Shown here one piece after another: positions 1 to 7,379 of a stretch of DNA of 13,989 bases. The notes under the pieces were generated by a model. That model saw nothing but the letters and a program-made list of their open reading frames with translations. It ran no database searches and had not been told where the DNA came from. Origin of the DNA: an uncultured Granulosicoccaceae bacterium (GTDB lineage Bacteria > Pseudomonadota > Gammaproteobacteria > Granulosicoccales > Granulosicoccaceae); contig CALFBL010000037.1 in the NCBI GenBank assembly GCA_937951695.1, positions 1 through 13,989 of the forward strand. Direction: 5' to 3'. Position 1 is the stretch's first letter, and each line of letters starts with the position of its first letter. The position numbers and the translations under genes were made by a program.

Positions 1-1041
1 AAAGATGATCGCCTGCGCCATCACAAGGAACTGCCACGGTTTGAGTTCCATCGCCAGCACCCAATGTTCGATAACATCATGCCCTCCCAGGTAGGAAAAT
101 ATCGAGGCAAATGTCCAGGAACCGACAAACAGCCAACACACCATCGCAGTCGCTTTAGCCGTCAAAAAGACCGATTCTTTCAACTTTCCCCAGGTTAAGG
201 ATCGATACAGCACTGCCAGTAAAAGCCCTCCGAAAGCGCCCATGGCCGCTGCCTCAGCAGGGGTTGCAAGCCCACCGAGAATCGAACCCAGAACCAGCAT
301 GATCAACAAGGTAAGCGGTAAAAAGGATGTCAGCAGATTCCAATAGATTGTCTTTCGGCTGATGCTCGAATCGTAAACGGGTTTGGGTGCAATTGCCGGA
401 TTGATGTACACGCGGATAATGACATAGACAATGTACATGCCAGCTAGCAGCATGCCTGGGAACACCGCTGCTGCATACAGACGCAATGGGGACAATTCCG
501 CAATTGCGGCATAGACGATCAGCATGATCGATGGCGGTATGAGTATTCCCAAGGTACCCCCCGCACAGATCACACCGGCTGCGAAGTCTTTGCGGTAGTT
601 CGCTTGAGCCATCGCAGGGTAGGCAAGAAGTCCCATCAAGGTGACCACAGCTCCCACGATACCGCTGGCGGTGGAGAACACCGCGCAGGTCAGCAGAGCG
701 GCGATGGCCATCGAACCTGGCAGATTACGTGCCGCAAGGTTTAACGAACTGAACAGTCTGTCGACGATGTTGGCGCGTTCGACCACATAACCCATAAACA
801 GAAACAGGGGTATGGCCACGAGCGTGTCGTTTTCCATCACTGAGTAGGTATTTTGATTCAGTAGATAAAATATTTGATTGCTAAAGACATCCGCGATGGT
901 TTCAACAGAGCCTTCGGTGTAGTACGCGTAATAGCCAAACGCGACTCCCATGGCGAGCAACGTAAAGGCGATCGGAAAACCGAGCAGCACCAATACAATG
1001 AACAGGCACAGCATAAAAATGGCAACTTCTGGATTGGTCAC
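1..1041 (-). CDS. TRAP transporter large permease subunit (DctM family), C-terminus cut by window edge
   Basis: This is the large membrane subunit of the first TRAP transporter, which couples uptake of a solute delivered by a periplasmic binding protein to the sodium gradient. I translated the minus strand directly. The frame is open without interruption from a GTG at 1041 to base 1, giving 347 residues; DctM proteins are usually about 420-460, so roughly the last fifth is missing. The N-terminus has the family's first hydrophobic segment with LGFPIAF, followed by VAIPLFLFMGYVVERA, a GILIPPSI segment and a TPAEAAA segment, all typical of DctM. GTG is chosen because an in-frame TAA lies just upstream, a GAGAAG stands at a fitting distance, and the resulting N-terminus matches the family; the next ATG, nine codons in, would cut into the first helix. 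It follows dctQ1 by 49 bases and is the third gene of dctP1-dctQ1-dctM1. The family call is firm; the substrate is unknown. Confidence 0.95.
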   Translation of the reverse strand, partial: MTNPEVAIFMLCLFIVLVLLGFPIAFTLLAMGVAFGYYAYYTEGSVETIADVFSNQIFYLLNQNTYSVMENDTLVAIPLFLFMGYVVERANIVDRLFSSLNLAARNLPGSMAIAALLTCAVFSTASGIVGAVVTLMGLLAYPAMAQANYRKDFAAGVICAGGTLGILIPPSIMLIVYAAIAELSPLRLYAAAVFPGMLLAGMYIVYVIIRVYINPAIAPKPVYDSSISRKTIYWNLLTSFLPLTLLIMLVLGSILGGLATPAEAAAMGAFGGLLLAVLYRSLTWGKLKESVFLTAKATAMVCWLFVGSWTFASIFSYLGGHDVIEHWVLAMELKPWQFLVMAQAIIF

Positions 1042-1090
1042 AGGTGTCTTCTCGGTAAACGGTTTTTAGCGGGCAGCATCACGCAGGATT

Positions 1091-1660
1091 TCAGGATTTG
1101 AGTAAGTCAGGGTTATCGATCAACAGTTGATCGGTTTCTTTGACATCGTCCAGTCGATCCATCCAGACACCGGTTCGCATGGCGATCCAGCATCGAACCA
1201 GTTCGGCCATACCTTGCAGAATTAGTAGCCCACCGGCCAATGGGATCAAGGTTTTGAAGAAATAAATCTGAATACGTGCTGGGCTGTTCCAGCTGACTTC
1301 CTTATAGCGCCAAGAGTCTGAGGCGATTTCGGCGCCATACCAGGCCAAAGCAAACATCCCTGGGAAGAAAAAGAGGAGGTAGAGCAGGAAATCGAGACCT
1401 GCCTGCAGGCGCACGGGAAACAACCGATAGAGCACATCCCCGCGCACGTGGGCGTCTTGCGCAAGCGCGTAGGCGCCCGACATTAAAAACAGCGCGCCGT
1501 ACATCTGAATCATTACGTCAAACGCCCAGACCGTGGGGCTGTTCAACACATAACGAACAAAAACTTCGTAACACACGGAGAGAGTAAGGATAAGAATGCA
1601 CCAACCAAACGCGCGGCCCACCCAATTACTCAGGCTTTCAATGAAGTAGACAAATTTCAA
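1091..1660 (-). CDS. TRAP transporter small permease subunit (DctQ family)
   Basis: This is the small membrane subunit of the first TRAP transporter, which partners the DctM protein encoded next. The protein is about 189 residues with four hydrophobic segments (about residues 16-34, 48-68, 88-110 and 135-155). The GAYALAQDAHVRGDVL stretch near residues 62-77 is the DctQ hallmark, and the long loop before the last helix is usual in this family. The start is uncertain. A GTG at 1666 is possible, but its only Shine-Dalgarno-like sequence (CTGGAG) ends 1 base before it. The same GGAG sits 7 bases before the in-frame TTG at 1660, so I prefer TTG. Upstream, between dctP1 and this gene, lies a terminator-like hairpin, so this gene and dctM1 are probably expressed below dctP1. 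Confidence 0.93.
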   Translation of the reverse strand: MKFVYFIESLSNWVGRAFGWCILILTLSVCYEVFVRYVLNSPTVWAFDVMIQMYGALFLMSGAYALAQDAHVRGDVLYRLFPVRLQAGLDFLLYLLFFFPGMFALAWYGAEIASDSWRYKEVSWNSPARIQIYFFKTLIPLAGGLLILQGMAELVRCWIAMRTGVWMDRLDDVKETDQLLIDNPDLLKS

Positions 1661-1685
1661 GCCCACACTCCAGATTTAATGGCAG

Positions 1686-1714
1686 AAAAAAAGACGGGGA
1701 TCGAGATGATCCCC
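1686..1714 (-). terminator. Intrinsic terminator or attenuator between dctP1 and dctQ1
   Basis: Read on the minus strand, a perfect 7-bp stem (GGGGATC pairing with GATCCCC, 1696-1714) closes a 5-base loop. After three bases it is followed by seven T residues (1686-1692). This is the standard rho-independent layout. It starts about 30 bases after the dctP1 stop and ends about 20 bases before dctQ1. It would let most transcripts stop after the binding-protein gene, giving an excess of DctP1 over the membrane subunits. Confidence 0.85.
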
Positions 1715-1745
1715 TTCTGATTTGTCGTACAGCGGTTACTGGAAC

Positions 1746-2849
1746 TTACGCAAAGTAGTGATCGTAAGCCAGTTTGTAGTCTGGCTGATTCAGGTTCAGG
1801 TAGTTCATGACGTTTTTCGCATACGCCTTTTGCGACTCAATAACTTTAGCAAAGAAGGGGTCTTCACCCGAGATTCGCTCAACCACGACGTCCCAGGCTT
1901 CAAGCTGAGCTGCCATAACCGAATCTGGTGTACGGTAGACGTTAACGTCTTGCTCATCGCGGAGCGTGGTCAAGTCGTTGGCATATCGAAGCGTGTTGTT
2001 CCAATAAAAGTTGGCGCTTTCGGCTTCTGACGCGAATTTTAGAATCGCTTGCAGTTCAGGGGCTAGTGCATCGTACTTCTTCTTATTAAATGTGCACTCA
2101 AAAAATTCCTGCGACTGGTGGAAACTGGCCAGGTGATAGTGCTTAGACACATCTTGCATACCAAAGTCACGATCCGATGTCGGGTTGTTAAATTCGGCTG
2201 CGTCAATCAAGCCTGATTTCATTGCAGGCTGAATTTCCCCACCGGGCAGCTGCACCACCGACATGCCCATCTCCAGCAGAACGTCGGCTGCGAGCCCAAC
2301 GGTTCGATACTTCAGACCTTTCATTTGCCCAGCATCTTTAATTTCTTCTTTGAACCAACCCAGCGGCTGAGCCGGCATTGGGCTGTTGAAGAAACTGACC
2401 AGGTTCAAGCCCAGATTGCCCATGAGTTCATCAAACAATTCCTGACCTCCACCGTAGTTCACCCAACCGAGCACCTCCTGGCTCGACCAACCAAAGCAAG
2501 GGCCGGTTCCGAACAGCGAAGCAACCGGAGATTTTGAATACCAGTATGCCGGTACATAGTGAGCGGCATCGAGCACCCCGCGATGAACCGCATCCTGCAT
2601 CTGACTGGTCTTGACCACCGAATCCACCGGTAGCAACTCCAGCTTCAGTGCAGAGCCTGCCATCGCGTTAACCCGGTCCACATACGATTGTGCGTTCTCG
2701 AGAAAAATACCACCGCCCCAAGAGGCCTGCATTTTCAGGGTAGGCGCCGCCTGACCGATGGCCGGTGCGCCCATAATGGTGCCCGCAGTCGCGGTAGCGG
2801 CTACGGCAGACCCTTTCAAAAACTTTCTGCGTTTGAGTTGTTTTTCCAT
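1746..2849 (-). CDS. TRAP transporter substrate-binding protein (DctP/TakP-like), Tat-exported
   Basis: This is the periplasmic binding protein of the first TRAP transporter, 367 residues. The N-terminus carries a twin-arginine signal (KRRKFLKG, residues 6-13), then an Ala/Thr-rich hydrophobic stretch and a likely cleavage near AIGQA (31-35). The mature part has KGLKYRT (residues 177-183), whose Arg182 corresponds to the arginine that binds the ligand carboxylate in DctP proteins. QLPGGEIQPAMKSGLIDAAEF (200-220) resembles the alpha-keto-acid binder TakP and its relatives. Those often have AEW at the end of this motif; here it is AEF, which may alter the ligand pocket. The ATG at 2849 has GGAAG about 8 bases upstream. 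The gene heads dctP1-Q1-M1 and follows the MFS gene after 254 bases, so it probably has its own promoter. A 2-oxoacid or similar carboxylate is a reasonable guess for the ligand, not a finding. Confidence 0.95.
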   Translation of the reverse strand: MEKQLKRRKFLKGSAVAATATAGTIMGAPAIGQAAPTLKMQASWGGGIFLENAQSYVDRVNAMAGSALKLELLPVDSVVKTSQMQDAVHRGVLDAAHYVPAYWYSKSPVASLFGTGPCFGWSSQEVLGWVNYGGGQELFDELMGNLGLNLVSFFNSPMPAQPLGWFKEEIKDAGQMKGLKYRTVGLAADVLLEMGMSVVQLPGGEIQPAMKSGLIDAAEFNNPTSDRDFGMQDVSKHYHLASFHQSQEFFECTFNKKKYDALAPELQAILKFASEAESANFYWNNTLRYANDLTTLRDEQDVNVYRTPDSVMAAQLEAWDVVVERISGEDPFFAKVIESQKAYAKNVMNYLNLNQPDYKLAYDHYFA

Positions 2850-3103
2850 TTTATTCTTCCAGTTGTAACTTTTACACGCCCGAGGTTATGCTCTGGAGCG
2901 ACTTCTAGCAACCCTTATTTTTTGGCATCGCTCGTGCTTACGCCGTTTTCCGAGCAGTGGTGTCAGTTGCTCAGTGCGATTCGTGCCTCCAGTCAGCATA
3001 AAGCGCTCGATGTGAGCTTATATCACCGATAGATTCACAGACATTGATATTGCACCTCACCCACACTCCACCACTGTTATGCAATCACCGTCTTTGGCAT
3101 TCG
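2850..3103 (-). promoter_or_regulatory. Intergenic leader upstream of dctP1, no gene seen
   Basis: These 254 bases separate the MFS stop from the dctP1 start. I see no convincing gene here; the plus-strand open frame that crosses it also runs antisense into dctP1. A GGAAG ribosome-binding sequence precedes the dctP1 ATG. I could not find a -35/-10 pair good enough to name, nor a terminator hairpin after the MFS gene. A promoter for dctP1-Q1-M1 is expected in this stretch only from its size and position. Confidence 0.35.
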
Positions 3104-4300
3104 TTAATTGGCTGGCTTCCATCGGCTAAACAAGTAAAACGCCACGATGACTGATAGTGCTGAAAGCAAAAATGGGGCTGATGGCAAATACACCGGTGTG
3201 CCGCTATTCGTGAAATAACTGAACACTTGGGTCATGACTAACGGGCTGATGATGGTTGCCAGTGCCGTTAGCGAACCCAACGCGCCTTGCAGTTCACCTT
3301 GTGCGTTCTCGGCGACACTGTTGCTCATCAATCCTTGTAGTGCCGGTACCGCGACCGCACTGAACACACTGATTGGCATGAAGGCAAAGACATGCCACGT
3401 CTCCGTCATCCAGGGATAGGCGAGGAATGTGAGCAAATGCATACTCATGCCGAACAGAGCTGTTATTCTTTCACCAAAACGCACCAAAATCGGTCTGATT
3501 AATACACCTTGTACGATCACAATCCCGAGGCCATAAGCGGCGAGTGACAGGCCAACCATGCGCGCGTCCCAATTGAACTGCGCTCGCCCGAAAAATGCCC
3601 AGATCGATGGATAAACGAAAAAAGCGATGCTGAGCAACAGAAATACCAAAAGCATGGGCATGAGACCGGGCAGCGTTTTCATTTGCTTGAAGGCGCCAAA
3701 AGGATTGGCGCGTCGCCAGTCCAATTTGCGCCGATTTGCTTTCGTAAGCGACTCAGGTAAAACAAAATAACCGAGCAGCATATTGGTGAATGCCAGTGCA
3801 GCCGCTGCGAAAAACGGTGCGCGAGATCCGTACTCAGCCAGAAAGCCGCCCAACATCGGTCCCAGAATGAAACCTAGACCAAACGCTGCCCCCAAAAGCC
3901 CAAAGTTTTTCGCCTTGTCCTTACTGGTAGAGATATCAGCCATATAGGCAGCAGCAGCCGATTGCGTCGCAGCAGTAATGCCGCCGACAAATCGCCCCAT
4001 GAACAAAAACCAGAGTGACTGGGCGTATGCCATTACCAGATAATCGAGCGACATGACCAATAGCGCAATCAACAAGACCGGCCTGCGACCGTAAGCGTCA
4101 GATAACCCTCCTACCGTGGGAGAGAACAGAAACTGATTAATCGCGAACACAACGGTTAATGTGCCGCCCCAAATTGCCGCTCGACTCAGATCAACATTTC
4201 CGACCTCCCGAATCAAGTCGGGCATGACGGGCATGATGATTCCAATGCCCATAGAATCAAGCACCATGGTCATAAAAATAAAGATAATGGGCAAACGCAT
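3104..4300 (-). CDS. MFS drug/metabolite efflux transporter, Tet(A)-like family
   Basis: This is a 398-residue inner-membrane antiporter of the major facilitator superfamily, full length for a 12-helix protein. Helix 1 contains LDSMGIGIIMPVMP (14-27), the TetA-type N-terminus with an acidic residue in helix 1. GGLSDAYGRRPVLL (64-77) is motif A in the loop between helices 2 and 3. MGRFVGGITAA (101-111) resembles motif B, and GAAFGLGFILGPMLGG (137-152) is the antiporter motif C of drug/proton exchangers. The C-terminal half has GELQGALGSLTALATIISPL, also seen in Tet-type pumps. The ATG at 4300 has no clear Shine-Dalgarno sequence. It lies between the alcohol dehydrogenase and the first TRAP transporter, on the same strand. 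Motif C makes export more likely than uptake; in this setting it might remove a toxic substrate or aldehyde-related intermediate. Actual tetracycline resistance should not be assumed. Confidence 0.93.
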   Translation of the reverse strand: MRLPIIFIFMTMVLDSMGIGIIMPVMPDLIREVGNVDLSRAAIWGGTLTVVFAINQFLFSPTVGGLSDAYGRRPVLLIALLVMSLDYLVMAYAQSLWFLFMGRFVGGITAATQSAAAAYMADISTSKDKAKNFGLLGAAFGLGFILGPMLGGFLAEYGSRAPFFAAAALAFTNMLLGYFVLPESLTKANRRKLDWRRANPFGAFKQMKTLPGLMPMLLVFLLLSIAFFVYPSIWAFFGRAQFNWDARMVGLSLAAYGLGIVIVQGVLIRPILVRFGERITALFGMSMHLLTFLAYPWMTETWHVFAFMPISVFSAVAVPALQGLMSNSVAENAQGELQGALGSLTALATIISPLVMTQVFSYFTNSGTPVYLPSAPFLLSALSVIVAFYLFSRWKPAN

Positions 4301-4376
4301 AGTAGATTGTTCTTATGGACGCTAGTCTTGCTTAAGCTTCCACGTTACTGAACGGGCGAGATCAGTGACGTAGGGG

Positions 4377-4568
4377 CTAGGAAGGAAAGAGTGTGAGTCT
4401 AACTGCCTTTACGTGGTAGTCATAGAGGTATGAACGTCGTTGGTCAGAACCATCCTGAATCAAAGGAATATTCTTCATCTGGGTAGCGGTATTAAAGACG
4501 CGCTCAATGCGTAACGAGTGCTTCACCGATAACCAGTGCATGAATTGCCCAACGCTGATTGCTGACAA
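4377..4568 (-). CDS. Doubtful short ORF after the alcohol dehydrogenase; hypothetical, possibly a remnant
   Basis: The 307 bases between the alcohol dehydrogenase and MFS genes hold only this 63-codon frame. It would start with TTG and has no good ribosome-binding site. The frame is the same as that of the alcohol dehydrogenase and is open from directly after that gene's TAA (about 76 codons without a stop), so the apparent start is arbitrary. Its C-terminal part reads IPLIQDGSDQRRSYLYD. This faintly recalls the wing of a MarR-type winged helix, with helix-like sequence before it, but the alignment is loose. It could be a decayed regulator fragment, a stop-codon-split tail of the upstream gene, or chance. 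The remaining bases (4301-4376 and 4569-4607) show nothing I can name. Confidence 0.2.
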   Translation of the reverse strand: MSAISVGQFMHWLSVKHSLRIERVFNTATQMKNIPLIQDGSDQRRSYLYDYHVKAVRLTLFPS

Positions 4569-4607
4569 GTTTAGTATCTGAGCACCTAATAGTGAATAGT
4601 CAGTGAT

Positions 4608-5753
4608 TTAAAGCACCGATTCAAACAACGCTCGCGTGTTGGCCTGTGTCATGACCACAGGGTTACCACCCACGCTTGGGTCTTTCAGCGCCATCTCCAC
4701 CAAGGCATCGATATCTGGATTTTCAACGCCGATGCCACTGAGGGTTTTCGGAATGGCAAAGGAGTCGTTCAATTGATCAACAAAAGCACAAAACCCGTCG
4801 AATCCGCCGTCTATCCCCAAATAGGCCGCGACAGGCCCAAACCGTTCACGAATTTCGGGTGCATTCATTTGTAACACCGCAGGCATACAAACTGCGTTGG
4901 TGGTGCCGTGGTGGGTATGATGTTGCGCGCCGATGGGGTGACTTAGCGCATGGATAGCGCCAAGACCTTTTTGAAATGCGGTCGCGCCCATTGCAGCGGC
5001 ACTCATCATATTGGCCCTCGCATCCAGATCCGAGGGGTTTTTGTAAGCCAACGGCAAATTGTCTTTCACCAAACGCATGCCTTCTAAGGCTATGCCCTGG
5101 CTCATCGGGTGGTAGTGTGGAGAGGAGTAGGCTTCGACACAATGAGCGAAAGCGTCGAGACCGGTGCCAGCGGTGATGAACGTTGGCATCCCAACGGTTA
5201 ATTGGGGGTCACAGATTACCGTCACCGGTAGCATCTTGGGGTGGAAGATGATTTTCTTCTCAGCTGAATCGGTATTCAAGATTACACTGGCGCGACCCAC
5301 TTCTGATCCGGTTCCCGCTGTAGTTGGCACCGCGATGACCGGAGCAATGGCGTCGGCATTCGCACGAGTCCACCAGTCACCGACATCTTCGAAGTCCCAC
5401 AGTGGACGGGTTTGTCCTGCCATGAACGCCACGGTTTTCCCAAGGTCTAGCCCTGACCCACCACCGAATGCCACAACCCCATCAAACCCACCGTCTCGGT
5501 AGGCATTCACACCCGCTTCGACGTTGGCACCACTTGGGTTGGGATCAACCTCAGCGAACACAGCGGCATCCAGCCCAGCGTCCGTCAGCACCGCCAGCGC
5601 CTGATGGGTAATTTCAAGTTTAGCTAAGCCTCGGTCGGTTACCAGCAGTGGTTTTTGTATGCCGGCTAATTGACAAGCTTCAGCTAATTCTGCAAGGCGA
5701 CCGGTGCCAAAGCGAATAGCGGTGGGGTAGGACCAGTTTGCGATAAGTGTCAT
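4608..5753 (-). CDS. Iron-containing alcohol dehydrogenase
   Basis: This is an NAD(P)-dependent group III alcohol dehydrogenase of 381 residues, the usual family length, which interconverts an alcohol and an aldehyde or ketone in the cytoplasm. The N-terminal nucleotide-binding domain has the GGGSGLDLGK loop (97-106), then PTTAGTGSE (143-151). The C-terminal helical domain supplies the metal ligands. By spacing against E. coli FucO these are Asp200 and His204 (GLDAFAHCVEAY), His268 (GAIHALSHP) and His282 (HHTHHGTTNA), so the iron site is intact. The ATG at 5753 is a natural start although no strong Shine-Dalgarno sequence precedes it. The gene follows the aldehyde dehydrogenase after 83 bases. 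With that enzyme it could take an alcohol to a carboxylic acid; in this cluster a gamma-glutamylated amino alcohol is a plausible substrate, by inference only. Confidence 0.96.
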   Translation of the reverse strand: MTLIANWSYPTAIRFGTGRLAELAEACQLAGIQKPLLVTDRGLAKLEITHQALAVLTDAGLDAAVFAEVDPNPSGANVEAGVNAYRDGGFDGVVAFGGGSGLDLGKTVAFMAGQTRPLWDFEDVGDWWTRANADAIAPVIAVPTTAGTGSEVGRASVILNTDSAEKKIIFHPKMLPVTVICDPQLTVGMPTFITAGTGLDAFAHCVEAYSSPHYHPMSQGIALEGMRLVKDNLPLAYKNPSDLDARANMMSAAAMGATAFQKGLGAIHALSHPIGAQHHTHHGTTNAVCMPAVLQMNAPEIRERFGPVAAYLGIDGGFDGFCAFVDQLNDSFAIPKTLSGIGVENPDIDALVEMALKDPSVGGNPVVMTQANTRALFESVL

Positions 5754-5785
5754 GGCTGTGTATCACTGAAAATAATAAGATGAGT

Positions 5786-5806
5786 TGCTGTACATCTATG
5801 CTGTAC
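5786..5806 (-). repeat. Short direct repeat upstream of the alcohol dehydrogenase
   Basis: The octamer TGCTGTAC (plus strand) occurs at 5786-5793 and again at 5799-5806, a 13-base period, in the 83-base gap between the aldehyde and alcohol dehydrogenase genes. It may be a regulator-binding site or chance. A TATTAT element lies closer to the start codon, but I found no matching -35 sequence. Confidence 0.35.
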
Positions 5807-5836
5807 TTTAAACGGACAGGCGATGTCGAGACCGTA

Positions 5837-7210
5837 TCATGCCTTCTTCAAATGATAAGACTTCGGACGGGTCAGGTTGTGATAACCGATCTCTGACAAG
5901 CCACCCCCGCGTCCGGTGTTCTTGCAACCGGTCCAGCACAACGATGGGTCTAGATAATCACAGCGGTTCATAAACACGGTGCCCGTCTCAATCTGATCCC
6001 CCACGCGCATCGCGCGGTCAAGATCGCTGGTCCACAGAGACACCGTCAAGCCAAATTCGCTGTCGTTCATTCGTGCTACCGCTTCATCGTCATCGGCGAT
6101 AGACATAATGCCCACGACCGGGCCGAAGCTTTCATCTCGCATTACCCGCATGTCGTGAGTTACGTTGGTGAGTATCTGTGGTGACAGATAGGCTGCGTCA
6201 TCATCGGTGGCAAATTTCGGAATATGAGCGGTGGCACCTTGAGCCAACGCATCGCTGATTTGATCGCGTACCTCAGCGGCAAAACGTGTGTGCGCCATTG
6301 GCCCCAAGGTGGTTTCTGGGTCGAGCGGATTGCCCAGCGTGTAGCCTTGGACCAGATCGACCGCTTTTTCCACAAAGGCGTTGAACAACGATTCAACCAC
6401 GTAGATGCGTTCAATGCCGCAGCAGCATTGACCCGCGTTAAACATAGCGCCATCGATTAAGGTGTTGACCGCGGCATCGAGGTTTGCATCCTCCATCACA
6501 TAGCCTGGGTCTTTGCCACCGAGTTCCAGGCCTAAGCCCGTAAAGGTGCCAGCAGCGGCAGCTTCTATGGCCCGACCGCCGCGTACCGAGCCGGTGAAAT
6601 TGACAAAGCCAAACAGGTTTTCCTGGATAAGCATTGAAGTGGTTGCATGATCGATAAACACATTTTGAAATATCTCTGCTGGCACACCCACGTTGGTGAA
6701 AGCCTGCACCATTCGCTCACCCACCAGGGGCGTTTGCGACGCATGTTTTAACAGCACTGAATTCCCAGCGATTAACGCAGGCGCCACGGTATTAATCGCC
6801 GTCATGTACGGGTAGTTCCAGGGTGCAACGACCAGTACCACACCGTGCGGTATGCGTTTTATTAACCGGTCAAATTCAACCGTTTTAGACACGACAATCG
6901 GGGCGAGGGCACGCTCGGCAATCTCTACCATGTGCAGCGCACGCTCTTCAAACCCGCCAAATTCACCACCGTAGCGAACGGGTCGTCCCATCTGCCAAGC
7001 AAGCTCGGGAACGATCTCATCGTTCATGCGGCCCACTTCCGCAACGCCGGCTCTGACCAACTCAATACGCTCTTGCAACGGTCGCAGCGCCCAATGACGT
7101 TGTGCAGCTGCGGCGCGTTTGGCACACTCACGGGCAGCGTCCGCGGACAAAAAGTCACGTTCGACGTAGATGGACCCGTCGACGGGGGAGATGCACTGGA
7201 TCTTACTCAT
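5837..7210 (-). CDS. NAD(P)-dependent aldehyde dehydrogenase
   Basis: This is an aldehyde dehydrogenase-superfamily enzyme of 457 residues that oxidises an aldehyde to the carboxylic acid. Key sites are present: APWNYP (129-134, oxyanion Asn132), the nucleotide-binding segment FTGSVRGG (205-212), the general base Glu229 in GLELGGKD, and the nucleophile Cys263 in NAGQCCCG, with Cys262 and Cys264 beside it. RDESFGPVV (358-366) supplies the cofactor-ribose glutamate Glu360. The C-terminus, GCKNTGRGGGLSEIGYHNLTRPKSYHLK, resembles aldehyde dehydrogenases that oxidise amine-derived or small aldehydes. The ATG at 7210 is chosen; a GTG two codons upstream is possible and no strong Shine-Dalgarno sequence decides. 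The gene lies 169 bases after the glutamine synthetase-like gene and 83 before the Fe-alcohol dehydrogenase, a pairing that fits sequential oxidation of an alcohol. The exact substrate is unknown. Confidence 0.96.
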   Translation of the reverse strand: MSKIQCISPVDGSIYVERDFLSADAARECAKRAAAAQRHWALRPLQERIELVRAGVAEVGRMNDEIVPELAWQMGRPVRYGGEFGGFEERALHMVEIAERALAPIVVSKTVEFDRLIKRIPHGVVLVVAPWNYPYMTAINTVAPALIAGNSVLLKHASQTPLVGERMVQAFTNVGVPAEIFQNVFIDHATTSMLIQENLFGFVNFTGSVRGGRAIEAAAAGTFTGLGLELGGKDPGYVMEDANLDAAVNTLIDGAMFNAGQCCCGIERIYVVESLFNAFVEKAVDLVQGYTLGNPLDPETTLGPMAHTRFAAEVRDQISDALAQGATAHIPKFATDDDAAYLSPQILTNVTHDMRVMRDESFGPVVGIMSIADDDEAVARMNDSEFGLTVSLWTSDLDRAMRVGDQIETGTVFMNRCDYLDPSLCWTGCKNTGRGGGLSEIGYHNLTRPKSYHLKKA

Positions 7211-7379
7211 GGACACGACTCATAAATACGACTTCAGTTGATTGAATTTTGAAACACGGTTGGTGTACGGTAGTCTTGCCAACGGCAGTGACTTGGCGGC
7301 GGTGCCAGTGTCTGCCCAGTCGATGTTGCTGGTACATAGACCGCGGCAGTACGCGAGTGACAGACCATGGCACTAATCT

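Noticed and set aside
2688..3032. 114-codon plus-strand open frame spanning the dctP1 upstream region
   Set aside because: About half is antisense to the dctP1 signal-peptide region. No recognisable domain and no supporting context were found.
7211..7379. Possible short gene of 44 codons, and a weak GCCAA/TTGGC inverted repeat, between the ligase and aldehyde dehydrogenase genes
   Set aside because: The ORF has no ribosome-binding site or recognisable sequence, and the stem is only 5 bp with a 10-base loop and no T-run. I see nothing supportable in this gap.
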